DNA of 64,000 nucleotides from contig NZ_AP023032.1 in assembly GCF_019670105.1 (NCBI RefSeq), forward strand, positions 4,100,001 to 4,164,000, in the 5' to 3' direction. Of the stretch, positions 8,349 through 19,275 are shown piece by piece (position 1 is the first letter of the stretch; the number at the start of each line of letters is the position of its first letter). The notes beneath the pieces were generated by a model. That model was given only the letters and a program-made list of their open reading frames with translations, did no database searches and had not been told where the DNA came from. Source of the stretch: Agarivorans albus. Lineage in GTDB: Bacteria > Pseudomonadota > Gammaproteobacteria > Enterobacterales > Celerinatantimonadaceae. The position numbers were made by a program, and so were the translations under genes.

Positions 8349-8987
8349 ATGGTAATTGGCAAACCTCAAGCTGATCCGGTGATGGAGTGGTTTCTTTCTC
8401 ACTGTCACATTCATAAGTACCCATCAAAAAGTACTTTGATTCATGCTGGCGAAAAAGCTGAAACACTTTACTACATTGTAAAAGGTTCAGTGGCAGTATT
8501 GATTAAAGATGAAGAAGGCAAGGAAATGATCTTGTCTTACTTGAATCAAGGTGATTTCATGGGTGAATTGGGTCTTTTCGAAGACACTGAAAATCCAATT
8601 CGTACTGCTTGGATCCGCGCAAAAAGTCCTTGTGAGGTAGCGGAGATTTCTTACAAGAAATTCCGTCAGCTAATTCAAGTTAACCCTGAAATCTTAATGC
8701 GCCTTTCAGGCCAGATGGCTAACCGCTTGCAAATCACCAGCCAAAAAGTAGGTGACTTAGCATTCTTAGACGTTACTGGTCGAATCGCTCAAACGCTATT
8801 AAACCTAGCTAAGCAGCCAGATGCTATGACGCATCCAGATGGCATGCAGATTAAGATCACTCGCCAAGAGATCGGCCAAATTGTAGGTTGTTCTCGCGAA
8901 ACGGTAGGCCGTATTCTTAAGATGCTAGAAGAGCAAGAGTTAATTACCGCACACGGTAAAACTATAGTGGTTTACGGCACACGCTAA
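8349..8987 (+). CDS. crp: cAMP receptor protein (catabolite activator)
   Basis: A 212-residue CRP. The N-terminal cyclic-nucleotide domain holds [20 protein letters not shown], with the cAMP-contacting Glu/Arg. The C-terminal helix-turn-helix [20 protein letters not shown] has the RExxxR recognition helix of CRP. It is close to the E. coli protein throughout and slightly longer at the N-terminus. As a dimer it binds DNA in response to cAMP and regulates carbon-source genes. It is transcribed alone, divergent from yhfA, and has a good terminator. The start at 8349 follows AGAGGA. Confidence 0.97.
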   Translation: MVIGKPQADPVMEWFLSHCHIHKYPSKSTLIHAGEKAETLYYIVKGSVAVLIKDEEGKEMILSYLNQGDFMGELGLFEDTENPIRTAWIRAKSPCEVAEISYKKFRQLIQVNPEILMRLSGQMANRLQITSQKVGDLAFLDVTGRIAQTLLNLAKQPDAMTHPDGMQIKITRQEIGQIVGCSRETVGRILKMLEEQELITAHGKTIVVYGTR

Positions 8988-9005
8988 TAAAATCACCATT
9001 GCTCA

Positions 9006-9042
9006 AATAAAAAGCCGCTTAATGCGGCTTTTTTGTTTTTTA
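9006..9042 (+). terminator. crp terminator
   Basis: AAGCCGC (9012-9018) and GCGGCTT (9024-9030) form a hairpin with T-rich sequence after it and A-rich sequence before it. It could work in both directions, but the tail already overlaps the stop region of the convergent gene ending at 9040. Confidence 0.85.
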
Positions 9043-9834
9043 AGAACGGTTGTCGGTACTACTAAATATTTTATCTGCCGACGCTTCTACAAAGCCTGAG
9101 TACAACTCGCCATCAGCCTTTGCATAACGCAGCGCAAACTCATAAAAACAACTGGGTATGCTGTGTTTACTGTCACTAAACACCACCTCCGTTTGATCGG
9201 CCATTGTTGAAGATTGCTCAAGCAATACTTCTGGTGACCCTTTAATCTCTCCACCCACCGTATTTAAGTTGAAGCCAGCTTCCAACAATTTTTGATTAAC
9301 CGCTTGTAGGCTTTGGTAGCCCGCCAGCTGATTTACCGACACGGTAAAGTGATTAGCGCGGTAGCCATAGGCTGCTAACCATGCAGCATATTCGCTTTCA
9401 GCGAGTAATGCTTGGTAATCGCTATAGCTTAACTGCCAAGGTCGACCAGAAAAGAATACTTCTGGGCGTTGATATAACTCGTCGTTCACTTGGCTGGCCA
9501 AACGCTGAACAATATCTTGCGCTTGAGGAGAAAGGCTTTCGACTTGTAACTCACTAATAAACACCTTGGGTACGGTTGGGTCACTATGTTCAAAGTGAGC
9601 CGCATCGAGGTGCTTGTTAGCAAAGTGATAAGTACCACCTTGGACATAACCCATTGCTAGCAAGTGCTTGGCAAACGCTTCTACACCGGTATTAGGCAGA
9701 TTAAAAGTGCGCACCGCGATGTGATCATTAACGATTGGAGCGCCGCCACCCAGTAAGGCATGAATCGACTCTGCGCTTGGTGTTACCGCCAAATACTGTT
9801 GCCATAAACGCTCAAAGAATAAATCGATAGTCAT
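9040..9834 (-). CDS. DUF1338 / HglS-like 2-oxoadipate dioxygenase/decarboxylase family protein
   Basis: 264 residues of the DUF1338 family. The best-studied member, HglS (YdcJ-type), converts 2-oxoadipate to 2-hydroxyglutarate in lysine breakdown using a non-haem metal. Residues that match the HglS ligand pattern are His38 and Arg42 (DHIAVRTF), His162 (NHFTVSV) and Glu232 (CFYEFALR). This is a shorter form than HglS itself. It lies 10 nt after astD with AAGGAG before its ATG, so it is the last gene of an astC-astA-astD-DUF1338 group, an arrangement I recall from Shewanella. This suggests a role in amino-acid catabolism; the substrate in this short clade is not established. Confidence 0.8.
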   Translation of the reverse strand: MTIDLFFERLWQQYLAVTPSAESIHALLGGGAPIVNDHIAVRTFNLPNTGVEAFAKHLLAMGYVQGGTYHFANKHLDAAHFEHSDPTVPKVFISELQVESLSPQAQDIVQRLASQVNDELYQRPEVFFSGRPWQLSYSDYQALLAESEYAAWLAAYGYRANHFTVSVNQLAGYQSLQAVNQKLLEAGFNLNTVGGEIKGSPEVLLEQSSTMADQTEVVFSDSKHSIPSCFYEFALRYAKADGELYSGFVEASADKIFSSTDNRS

Positions 9835-9844
9835 CGCTAACTCC

Positions 9845-11314
9845 TTAGAAGTGTAAGCCTGGACTTAAGGTAGCTGGCATTACACTGGCTTTACCTTCCA
9901 TCGACGCCACTGGGTAAGCACAATAATCGGCAGCATACTTCGCGCTAGCGCGATGATTACCTGAAGCCCCAACTCCGCCAAAAGGCGCTGCGCTAGAAGC
10001 GCCAGTTATGGAGCGATTCCAATTTACAATACCTGCTCGAATGCGGTGGCGGAAGTTTTCCCACAGAGCTGCATCGTTACTTAACAAACCCGCAGATAAG
10101 CCGTATCGAGTGTTATTGGCTTGAGCAATTGCACTGTCCCAATCGTCATAACGAACAACCTGCAGCAAAGGGCCAAAGTATTCTTCATCGGGTAAATCGG
10201 CTATTTTGCTCACCTCAATAATGCCCGGGCTAACAAAGCCCTTATCCGCATCTGTTTGCTCTAGCTCTACTAAAGACTCACCACCCAATGCTGTTAACTT
10301 TTCTTGAGCGCTAACCATTCCTGCAGCCGCTTTTGCACTGATCATGGCACCAATGAATGGTTGTTGCTCGGCATCGTAGTCACCCACTTCAATTGCCTTA
10401 GTCACAGATACTAAACGCTCTAAGATTTGCTCAGCTTGCTCGGTTTTTGGTAAATACAAACGGCGTGCACAAGTGCAGCGCTGACCTGCAGAGATAAAGG
10501 CTGATTGCACAATATCGTGAACCGCGGCATCTACATCATCAACCTCAGCCACAACTAAGGGATTATTCCCCCCCATCTCTAAGGCCAAGATTTTATCCGG
10601 CTGGCTAGCAAACTGCTGATGCAGAACGTGGCCAGTATTAGAGCTGCCCGTAAAGAACAAGCCATCAATGCCTGAATGCGACGCTAAAGCTTTACCAGTG
10701 AGCACTTCACCCTGCACCAAATTAATTACGCCATTGGGAACACCTGCTTGTTGCCATAGCTTCACAACGTGCTCAGATGTCTTAGGTGTTAGCTCCGAAG
10801 GTTTAAGCACCACTGTATTACCTGCGATCAACGCGGGGATAATATGGCCATTAGGTAAATGACCCGGGAAGTTGTATGGACCAAAAACCGCAACCACTCC
10901 ATGGGGTTTATGACGCAATACTGCAGTTGCAATGGGCAGCTCAGAGCTTGACTCGCCAGTACGCTCAAAATAGGCTTTCTCTGAAATGCCTGCCTTGCCG
11001 ATCATTGCTGCAATTTCAGTACGAGTTTCCCATAAAGGTTTCCCCGTTTCTTGAGCTATTACCAAGGCTAAGGCTTCTTTGTTTTCTTCAAGCAAGCCAG
11101 CAAATTTTTTGATGATTGCAAGGCGCGCCTCAACACCGCTCATGTACCAAGAAAATTGGCTATCTCGTGCTGCTGCTACTGCGTTATCTACTTGGCTCGC
11201 AACTGCTGACTTACCCTGCCACACTGACACATTTTTAGCCGGATCAATCGAGTTAAAAGCCTCGCCCTCACCAGCCAACCATTGACCGTTAATAAACTGA
11301 TTTAAATGTTCCAT
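9845..11314 (-). CDS. astD: Succinylglutamate-semialdehyde dehydrogenase
   Basis: A 489-residue ALDH-superfamily enzyme of the arginine succinyltransferase (AST) pathway: it oxidises N-succinylglutamate semialdehyde to N-succinylglutamate with NAD. Motifs: [31 protein letters not shown] (Glu base) and [11 protein letters not shown] (catalytic Cys), which together are specific for AstD. It lies between astA and the DUF1338 gene on the same strand, with 39 nt and 10 nt gaps. Confidence 0.95.
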   Translation of the reverse strand: MEHLNQFINGQWLAGEGEAFNSIDPAKNVSVWQGKSAVASQVDNAVAAARDSQFSWYMSGVEARLAIIKKFAGLLEENKEALALVIAQETGKPLWETRTEIAAMIGKAGISEKAYFERTGESSSELPIATAVLRHKPHGVVAVFGPYNFPGHLPNGHIIPALIAGNTVVLKPSELTPKTSEHVVKLWQQAGVPNGVINLVQGEVLTGKALASHSGIDGLFFTGSSNTGHVLHQQFASQPDKILALEMGGNNPLVVAEVDDVDAAVHDIVQSAFISAGQRCTCARRLYLPKTEQAEQILERLVSVTKAIEVGDYDAEQQPFIGAMISAKAAAGMVSAQEKLTALGGESLVELEQTDADKGFVSPGIIEVSKIADLPDEEYFGPLLQVVRYDDWDSAIAQANNTRYGLSAGLLSNDAALWENFRHRIRAGIVNWNRSITGASSAAPFGGVGASGNHRASAKYAADYCAYPVASMEGKASVMPATLSPGLHF

Positions 11315-11353
11315 CTACAACCTCAAATCCTTTATTGCTGCCCGCGGGCAAAA

Positions 11354-12385
11354 TTATTGTTCGAAACGCAGTGCGCCAATGCGAATTTGCTCACCATCGG
11401 TCACCTCTAAGGCCTTAGCAGCTTCTTTAGAAATCACTGCGTGGCTTTTTTTGCTATCTAACTCTATCTGAGAAACACATGCTCTAAACTCTTGTAAACG
11501 CGCATTGGTAAGCAGCATTTCTTCGGCTGCTTCGCTAGGTTGCCCAACATGTACGATTACTTTGAAGGAATGCTTAACACTCTCAATCAGCTTGAGTGGA
11601 CACTCAACGGTAGGGCCAGCATCAAAGATGTCTACATAACCGTGCTTGCAGAAACCCTCAGCCTCCAATAATCGCAGCGCCGGTCGAGTTTTTTCATGTA
11701 CTTCACCAATTACCGCTTGCGCTTCTTTACTAAGCAAATTGACGTAAATGGGATACTTGGGCATGAGTTCAGCAATAAACTCTTTCTTACCTACACCGGT
11801 TAGGTAATCGGCGGTAGGGAAATCAACACTAAAGAAGTTATCTTGCAGCCATTGCCAGAAAGGAGAACGGCCTTGCTCGTCGGATACGCCGCGCATTTCA
11901 GCAATAACTGAGTCGTTAAAGCGTTGCGGGTGCTCGGCCATCAACAAAAAGCGACACTTCGACAATAAACGACCATTTTGACCTTGTCGGTGAGACTCTT
12001 GCAAAAACAAGGTGCATAGCTCGGTCACGCCGGTGTAATCATTGGTTAAGGTGAGCGTTTCCACCACGTTGTATACATTTAGGCTACGTGAAGCATGTAC
12101 AACTTTGCCGAGATGATAAGTATAAAATGGGCTGGCCATGCCTACTGCGGCATCTATGGCGCTGGTTCCCACTACTTCGCCAGTTTCGGTATCTTCGGCC
12201 ACCATTAAATAATGCAGGTCGCCAGGGTGGTCGATATCACTGGCAAACGATCGAATAGAATGCGCGAGCTTTTCACGCAATAAAGGTTCGTCTACCGGTA
12301 AAGAAGTAAAGCCTATCCCCGAACCCACTGCCATTTGTAACAAGGCAGGGTAATCCGTTTCCTTAATAGGACGGATAACTAACAT
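11354..12385 (-). CDS. astA: Arginine N-succinyltransferase
   Basis: 343 residues, the usual AstA length. It transfers succinyl from succinyl-CoA to the alpha-amino group of arginine, the first AST step. The N-terminal MLVIRPIKETDYPALLQMA and the GSGIGFTSLP motif are characteristic, as are FYTYHLGKVVHAS and LCTLFL. This is a single-subunit AstA. The start follows GGGAGAAA. The astC gene lies 115 nt upstream on the same strand. Confidence 0.95.
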   Translation of the reverse strand: MLVIRPIKETDYPALLQMAVGSGIGFTSLPVDEPLLREKLAHSIRSFASDIDHPGDLHYLMVAEDTETGEVVGTSAIDAAVGMASPFYTYHLGKVVHASRSLNVYNVVETLTLTNDYTGVTELCTLFLQESHRQGQNGRLLSKCRFLLMAEHPQRFNDSVIAEMRGVSDEQGRSPFWQWLQDNFFSVDFPTADYLTGVGKKEFIAELMPKYPIYVNLLSKEAQAVIGEVHEKTRPALRLLEAEGFCKHGYVDIFDAGPTVECPLKLIESVKHSFKVIVHVGQPSEAAEEMLLTNARLQEFRACVSQIELDSKKSHAVISKEAAKALEVTDGEQIRIGALRFEQ

Positions 12386-12500
12386 GGCTATTTCTCCCTT
12401 TATTAAATAGCATGAAGCCGTAGCTAAGTATTAGCCACTATTTGTGTTTATTAAAAGTATTGCTTGGGCTGAAACCTTTAACGGCCCCAGCCCAACTGGT

Positions 12501-14002
<1,502 letters not shown>

Positions 14003-14587
14003 CTACTTTGTAGAATCAACAAAGTTAGCTAATAACTGTAAACCTTGTTGTGTAAGTATACTTTCTGGATGAAACTGCACTGCATGGATCGGTAAATCCC
14101 GGTGTTTTAACCCCATAATTTCAAGCGCTTCGCCCTCATCATCTTGGCTCCATGCAGTGACTTCTAAGCACTCTGGCAAGCTGTCTTTCGCCACCACTAA
14201 AGAATGGTAACGCGTTACCATTTGTGGATTAGCCAAGCCCTTAAACACTGATTGCTGCTGATGATAAATGGGCCGTACTTTGCCGTGCATAGCTTGTGCT
14301 GCACGCACCACCTGTGCACCAAAATGCTGCGCAATGCATTGATGACCCAAACACACCCCCAAAATAGGCAAGCGCTGAGCAAACCTGGCAATCACATCTA
14401 GAGATATGCCAGCCTCGTTAGGCGAGCAGGGCCCTGGCGATATTACCAAATGGCTGGGGGCTAATTGTTCAATTTGCTCTAGAGTAATTTGATCGTTACG
14501 ACGCACTTCAACCTGAATACCTAACTGCGAAAAGTATTGATATAGGTTGTAGGTAAATGAGTCGTAATTGTCGATGATAAGTAACAT
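14003..14587 (-). CDS. pabA: Aminodeoxychorismate synthase glutamine amidotransferase subunit
   Basis: A 194-residue class I glutamine amidotransferase. It supplies ammonia to PabB for 4-amino-4-deoxychorismate (folate synthesis), and may also serve Trp[14 protein letters not shown] opens the protein; [11 protein letters not shown] carries the nucleophile Cys79; QFHPES carries His173 and Glu175. I start at the ATG at 14587, since the additional upstream frame is not family-like. It lies just upstream of astC/argD on the same strand, as in E. coli argD-pabA; this and its length favour PabA over TrpG. Confidence 0.88.
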   Translation of the reverse strand: MLLIIDNYDSFTYNLYQYFSQLGIQVEVRRNDQITLEQIEQLAPSHLVISPGPCSPNEAGISLDVIARFAQRLPILGVCLGHQCIAQHFGAQVVRAAQAMHGKVRPIYHQQQSVFKGLANPQMVTRYHSLVVAKDSLPECLEVTAWSQDDEGEALEIMGLKHRDLPIHAVQFHPESILTQQGLQLLANFVDSTK

Positions 14588-14688
14588 GTAGCTTGAGCAA
14601 ACCGTGTATAAGTCAAAACCAAGAAAGTCGCTATAGTAGCCGATTTTAAACGGCGACACAGCGACTATTCGGTGCAGTTTAGTTTAAT

Positions 14689-15597
14689 TCAACTTGCAGC
14701 ATCTTCGCTCAAAGCTTTAGGCTCAACAAATACTATCTCAGTGTAGTTATTCTCATAAAACTGATTGGCTAATGCTCGCAGCTGTTTACGCTGCTGCACC
14801 AAATCGCTAAGGGCAAGTTGAGATTGTTGGCATTCTAACTCTAGAGTTACCCAAAACCTGCGGCCGGTTTTCATTACCATGGCATCAGCAACACTAAAAC
14901 CATCAACTAATGACTGCTCATTAAGTGCCGCTAAAAATGGCTTAGTGTGGGCATCATCAGGGGCACTAAGCAGTAACTCTTTAAAACCGTTTTTAACCAA
15001 TAAATACGGATCTTTTAGAAACACCAAGGAGAACACAATTACCAATATTTGGTCCACGTAGCGGGCTATCCAGCCGATGCTGCTATCTTGAATCAACAAC
15101 ACAATGATAAGCGCGACGCCAATAGCACCAGAGATCACAGAGTTGATTAACCAACCCTGCTGCTCCGCTAGAAGCAAATTAGATGCTTGTTTTTGATTGC
15201 TACGCAAACATACATACCACGCAAGTAAGCATCCCGCTACGGCCGGCACCACATACACTAACATCATGCCTATTTGTGGTTCTCGCCCACCAGCTAGCAT
15301 GGTTTGCAAATTGGCTGATAAGGCAAATGCTACCAAAACTAAAATCGAGATGCCTTTCACCATGACCATTAAGGGCTCAAATGCAAAATAGCCCATGGGA
15401 AAACGTTCATTGTAGTTTTGGCTAGTTAAGTAAGCGATACGGATACCTATGAATGCCATAATTGAGGATAGTAGATTAAATACGCCATCTAGCATAATGG
15501 CGCCAGATTCGGTGTAGACCCCCATGGCTATGCCCCACATAGCAAGCAGCAAAGCAATTATTGCCGACACAACTAAGGTTTTACGTTCAAGATCCAT
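14689..15597 (-). CDS. Cation diffusion facilitator (CDF) family membrane protein with altered metal-site residues
   Basis: 302 residues with about six hydrophobic segments (near 9-27, 38-57, 78-97, 113-132, 150-170, 174-195) and a soluble C-terminal domain, the CDF layout. The family exports Zn, Fe or Mn by proton antiport. Aligned by eye to YiiP, the TM2 pair DxxxD is Asp37-xxx-Asn41, and the TM5 pair HxxxD is Gly149-xxx-Asn153, so much of the canonical site-A zinc ligand set is absent. It may belong to a divergent CDF clade with other substrates or no metal transport. It is transcribed alone, downstream of trpS's terminator. Confidence 0.75.
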   Translation of the reverse strand: MDLERKTLVVSAIIALLLAMWGIAMGVYTESGAIMLDGVFNLLSSIMAFIGIRIAYLTSQNYNERFPMGYFAFEPLMVMVKGISILVLVAFALSANLQTMLAGGREPQIGMMLVYVVPAVAGCLLAWYVCLRSNQKQASNLLLAEQQGWLINSVISGAIGVALIIVLLIQDSSIGWIARYVDQILVIVFSLVFLKDPYLLVKNGFKELLLSAPDDAHTKPFLAALNEQSLVDGFSVADAMVMKTGRRFWVTLELECQQSQLALSDLVQQRKQLRALANQFYENNYTEIVFVEPKALSEDAAS

Positions 15598-15686
15598 CTA
15601 TTCCTCACAGAGCCAATTATCAACACATTGATATACAAATAGATACTAGCAAGCACTAGGCTATGCCACTAGTATTAGCTAGACAT

Positions 15687-15713
15687 AAAAAAGCCCAGCA
15701 ATTAGCTGGGCTT
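15687..15713 (-). terminator. Terminator of the dam-trpS operon
   Basis: AAGCCCAGC (15691-15699) pairs with GCTGGGCTT (15705-15713). On the minus strand it is followed by a run of T (A run at 15687-15692 on the plus strand). It sits 20 nt past the trpS stop. Confidence 0.9.
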
Positions 15714-15732
15714 GTCGTTAATTAAGTCGCTA

Positions 15733-16737
15733 CTACTTCAAACTAATAAAACCTAGTACGTCATAAACTGCACGTAGGGTTTTACTGGCTTGCTCACTGG
15801 CACGTTCTGCGCCTTTAGCCATAATAGCCTGCAGAGCTACTTCATCTTCTCGTAGCGCTTGATAGCGAGCTTGAATAGGCTCCATCATCGCAACCACAGC
15901 GTCAGCGGTGTCTACTTTCAGGTGTCCGTACATTTTACCTTCGTAGCTTGCTACTAAGTCATCAATTGACTTACCAGTTGCCACCGACTGCAAAGTTAGT
16001 AGGTTAGATACACCAGGTTTTTCATTACGATCAAAGTAGATACGCGCCTGCTCATCAGAGTCAGTTACCGAAGCTTTAATCTTTTTGGCAATTTGCTTAG
16101 GCGTATCGTTTAGTAAAATGAAAGCCTTAGGGTTAGCATCTGACTTCGACATTTTTTTGGTTGGCTCTTGAAGAGACATTACCCGCGCACCAAACTCAGG
16201 AATATACGGCTCAGGCACTTTGAATATGTCGCCATATAGTGCGTTAAAGCGATTTGCCACATCTCGTGTCAATTCAAGGTGCTGCTTTTGGTCATCGCCT
16301 ACAGGTACAGCATTAGCCTGATACAACAATATATCTGCAGCCATTAAAGCTGGGTAAGTAAATAAGCCAGCGTTGATATTGTTGGCATGCGACGCTGATT
16401 TATCCTTAAACTGAGTCATACGGCTCAGCTCGCCCATTTGCGTGTAACAGTTTAATACCCACGCTAGCTGAGCATGCTCTGGTACTTGCGACTGAACAAA
16501 AATAGTACTTTTATCTGGATCTAAGCCACACGCTAAGTAAGTGGCTAAACCATCTAATACTCGCGCTTTAAGTTCTTCGGGCTTTTGACGTACTGTAATG
16601 GCGTGAAGATCAACCAACATAAAATAACAATCATAGTCATTTTGCATGTCAATCCACTGATTTATCGCCCCAACATAGTTACCAATGGTTAATGAACCAG
16701 AAGGCTGAATGCCACTTAATACAATCGGTTTACTCAT
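15733..16737 (-). CDS. trpS: Tryptophanyl-tRNA synthetase
   Basis: A 334-residue class Ic synthetase that charges tRNA-Trp. The HIGH-equivalent is [13 protein letters not shown] (12-24), and the KMSKS loop is [16 protein letters not shown] and FVQSQVPEH are typical of TrpRS. It is the last gene of the aroK-aroB-damX-dam-rpe-gph-trpS series, in the same order as the E. coli dam operon. A tRNA-Trp gene lies in this window at 50343. Confidence 0.97.
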   Translation of the reverse strand: MSKPIVLSGIQPSGSLTIGNYVGAINQWIDMQNDYDCYFMLVDLHAITVRQKPEELKARVLDGLATYLACGLDPDKSTIFVQSQVPEHAQLAWVLNCYTQMGELSRMTQFKDKSASHANNINAGLFTYPALMAADILLYQANAVPVGDDQKQHLELTRDVANRFNALYGDIFKVPEPYIPEFGARVMSLQEPTKKMSKSDANPKAFILLNDTPKQIAKKIKASVTDSDEQARIYFDRNEKPGVSNLLTLQSVATGKSIDDLVASYEGKMYGHLKVDTADAVVAMMEPIQARYQALREDEVALQAIMAKGAERASEQASKTLRAVYDVLGFISLK

Positions 16738-16767
16738 GTTCTTCCTATAAAAACTAATACTATGGGC

Positions 16768-17463
16768 TTAAGCCGTTACCGAGCCTTTAATTAACTCAAG
16801 CAATGATACTAGGCTGTCTGCCACAAAATCGGGGCCACTAAGTGCGATATCTTCACCGTAGTTATAACCATAGGTCAAGCCTAGCGAGCGACAACCCGCC
16901 GCTTTTGCAGCTTGAATATCATTTTTTGAGTCACCCACCATCAATAAATCAGCCATCTCAACCTCGCAGCGCTCAACTAAGTGCTGCAGCGGCAGTGGAT
17001 CGGGCTTTTTACGTGGCAGAGAATCACCCGATAATACTACGTCAAAGTATTGTGCCAAATTTAAAGCTTCTAATAACGGCTGAGTGAATACGCCAGGTTT
17101 ATTGGTGACAATAGTCATTGGCACATTCAACTTAGAAAGCTGTTCTAAACTCTCTGCAACGCCATCATACAACTTACTGGCAACACACAATTTTTCTGAA
17201 TAATGTTGAACGAACAAATCTTTCGCTTGTAGGTACAGGCTCTCTTCAATATCGCTAGAAATAGCAGATGAACCAGACAAAGCGCGCTTTATTAACACTT
17301 CGGCACCATTGCCTACCCAGTGGCGAATGGTTTGTTCTGGAAATTGCTCGCGCCCCAAGTCCAGCAGCATGGCATTAATAGCCAAGGCTAAATCAGGTGC
17401 ACTGTCTACCAAGGTACCGTCTAAATCAAAAGCAATTAACTTTACCGCTTGTAATTGGCTCAT
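16768..17463 (-). CDS. gph: Phosphoglycolate phosphatase
   Basis: A HAD-superfamily phosphatase of 231 residues that removes phosphate from 2-phosphoglycolate, a by-product of DNA repair. FDLDGTLVDS carries Asp13 (nucleophile) and Asp15; VTNKPG is motif II; MVGDSKNDI is motif IV. I start at the ATG at 17463, with AAGG 8 nt upstream, because the longer in-frame reading would overlap the end of rpe. Located between rpe and trpS. Confidence 0.93.
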   Translation of the reverse strand: MSQLQAVKLIAFDLDGTLVDSAPDLALAINAMLLDLGREQFPEQTIRHWVGNGAEVLIKRALSGSSAISSDIEESLYLQAKDLFVQHYSEKLCVASKLYDGVAESLEQLSKLNVPMTIVTNKPGVFTQPLLEALNLAQYFDVVLSGDSLPRKKPDPLPLQHLVERCEVEMADLLMVGDSKNDIQAAKAAGCRSLGLTYGYNYGEDIALSGPDFVADSLVSLLELIKGSVTA

Positions 17464-17473
17464 TTGTTTAACC

Positions 17474-18151
17474 TTAATTAGCAACTTTAGCCAGTTCGGC
17501 ACGCATTTTATCGATTACCGCTTTGTAATCAGGTTGATTGAAGATGGCAGAACCCGCCACAAACATATCGGCACCCGCTTGTGCTACTTCAGCAATATTG
17601 TCTGGCGTCACACCGCCATCAATTTCTAAACGAATATCGTAGCCACTCTCGTCAATCTTTTTGCGCACAGCACGCAGTTTGTCTAGGGTATTTGGAATGA
17701 ACTTTTGACCGCCAAAACCAGGGTTTACCGACATTAATAATATCATGTCTAGCTTATCCATTACGTAATCAAGACAGTGTAGAGGTGTAGCAGGGTTTAA
17801 TACCAAACCTGCTTTACAGCCATGTTCTTTAATCAGCTGTAAACTGCGGTCGATGTGCTCTGAGGCTTCTGCATGAAATGTAATCATGCTGGCCCCGGCT
17901 TTAGCAAACTCAGGAATAATGGCATCTACCGGCTTAACCATTAAATGCACATCAATTGGTGCAGTAATACCGTAGTCTCTCAGTGCCTTACATACCATTG
18001 GACCAACGGTTAGATTAGGTACGTAGTGATTGTCCATTACATCAAAGTGGACTACATCTGCACCAGCAGCTAGTACGTTATCCACTTCTTCACCCAAACG
18101 GGCAAAATCTGCGGCTAAAATTGAAGGGGCAATTAAAAAAGGTTTGCTCAT
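17474..18151 (-). CDS. rpe: Ribulose-phosphate 3-epimerase
   Basis: A TIM-barrel enzyme of the pentose phosphate pathway interconverting ribulose-5-P and xylulose-5-[18 protein letters not shown] opens it; [26 protein letters not shown] and [10 protein letters not shown] carry the metal and phosphate ligands. [10 protein letters not shown] at 18151 is preferred over an in-frame ATG 12 nt further up; neither has a clear ribosome-binding site. It lies between dam and gph, as in E. coli, but is separated from dam by the opposite-strand DUF2970 gene. Confidence 0.93.
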   Translation of the reverse strand: MSKPFLIAPSILAADFARLGEEVDNVLAAGADVVHFDVMDNHYVPNLTVGPMVCKALRDYGITAPIDVHLMVKPVDAIIPEFAKAGASMITFHAEASEHIDRSLQLIKEHGCKAGLVLNPATPLHCLDYVMDKLDMILLMSVNPGFGGQKFIPNTLDKLRAVRKKIDESGYDIRLEIDGGVTPDNIAEVAQAGADMFVAGSAIFNQPDYKAVIDKMRAELAKVAN

Positions 18152-18283
18152 TGGGTTAACCATTGGATTTGAAAGTGCGCAATTTTAGCGCAGCTTGTGC
18201 TGTGATCCAATCTCTGTACAAAGATTGTTTTTATGTCATGCTGAAGTTATTAAGCAAAAGGGGCAACAAATGGCAGAAATATC

Positions 18284-18451
18284 ATGTCTGTGTTGAAAAG
18301 TGTTCTCGGTGCATTGTTTGGTGTTCAATCGGATAAGCAACGCCAACATGACTTTAGCCAAGGCAAAGCTTGGAAATTCATCCTAGTTGGCATCATTATG
18401 GTTACGTTGTTTGTATTAGCGATAGCAGCGCTAGTGTCGGCAATTACCTAA
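18284..18451 (+). CDS. Small DUF2970 membrane protein
   Basis: 55 residues, too short for most gene finders. ALFGVQSDKQRQHDFSQGK is followed by one hydrophobic helix (about 32-54), which is the DUF2970 signature: FGVQS...DF, then a transmembrane segment. The function is unknown. It is the only plus-strand gene inside the dam-trpS group and lies between rpe and dam. An eight-codon frame starting at ATG 18270, with a strong AAGGGG box, overlaps its start and could couple translation. Confidence 0.65.
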   Translation: MSVLKSVLGALFGVQSDKQRQHDFSQGKAWKFILVGIIMVTLFVLAIAALVSAIT

Positions 18452-18457
18452 GGGTGA

Positions 18458-19273
18458 TTAATTGGCCTGATAATAAGCCAATAGCTCAGCAACTTTCATT
18501 CGTTGCTGCCCTTTACGACTAATGGTTCGGCGCACACTTAGTTGGCTCAATTCACTATGCTGATAAATGCTGCGAGTGAGCGGTAAATCATGATTGCTAA
18601 TCAATACAGAAGCGCCCCGCTGCTGGGCCTCTATGGCTAAATCACCTAAACGTTCTTGGTCACTTCGATTAAAGCCTTTACTTGCGTAGTTGGTAAAACT
18701 AGCTGTAGGGCTAAGCGGAGCATAAGGCGGATCGCAATAAACTATATCGCCAGCCTTTACCTCGGCAAAGGTTTCCACGTAAGAACAGCAACGAAATTCG
18801 GCCTTCTGTGACTTCTCGGCAAAAAACTCTAGCTCTTGTTCAGGGAAGTAAGGGCGCTTATAAGAACCAAAGGGCACGTTAAAGCCACCACCTCGGTTAT
18901 AGCGACATAAGCCGTTATAACCGTGACGATTCATATACAAAAACATTAAAGAACGTTGGTAGCTGTCTTTGGTGGCATTAAAACGTTTACGCACCTGGTA
19001 GTAATACTCGCTTTGATTGCACTCTTGCGTGAAGTAGTGTTTGGCATCATCAATGAACTGCTGCGGGCGTTGCTGCAATATTTGATACATGTTGATCAAA
19101 TCGGGATTGATGTCACTCAATAAGTAGCGGGGATAATCGGTGTTTAAAAACACCGAAGCGGCGCCCACAAAAGGTTCTACCAGCAAATCACCTTCGGGCA
19201 ATTGTTGCTGGATATCTTCAATTAAGCCGTATTTTCCGCCAGCCCATTTTAAAAAAGCACGTGTTTTCTTCAT
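18458..19273 (-). CDS. dam: DNA adenine methylase (GATC)
   Basis: A 271-residue D12-class adenine-N6 methyltransferase. FLKWAGGKYGLI (7-18) binds AdoMet, and DPPY (181-184) is the catalytic motif. RHGYNGLCRYN and FNVPFGSY match E. coli Dam. It methylates GATC for mismatch repair, replication timing and gene regulation. Two nucleotides separate it from damX, so they are co-transcribed. Confidence 0.96.
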   Translation of the reverse strand: MKKTRAFLKWAGGKYGLIEDIQQQLPEGDLLVEPFVGAASVFLNTDYPRYLLSDINPDLINMYQILQQRPQQFIDDAKHYFTQECNQSEYYYQVRKRFNATKDSYQRSLMFLYMNRHGYNGLCRYNRGGGFNVPFGSYKRPYFPEQELEFFAEKSQKAEFRCCSYVETFAEVKAGDIVYCDPPYAPLSPTASFTNYASKGFNRSDQERLGDLAIEAQQRGASVLISNHDLPLTRSIYQHSELSQLSVRRTISRKGQQRMKVAELLAYYQAN

Positions 19274-19275
19274 TA

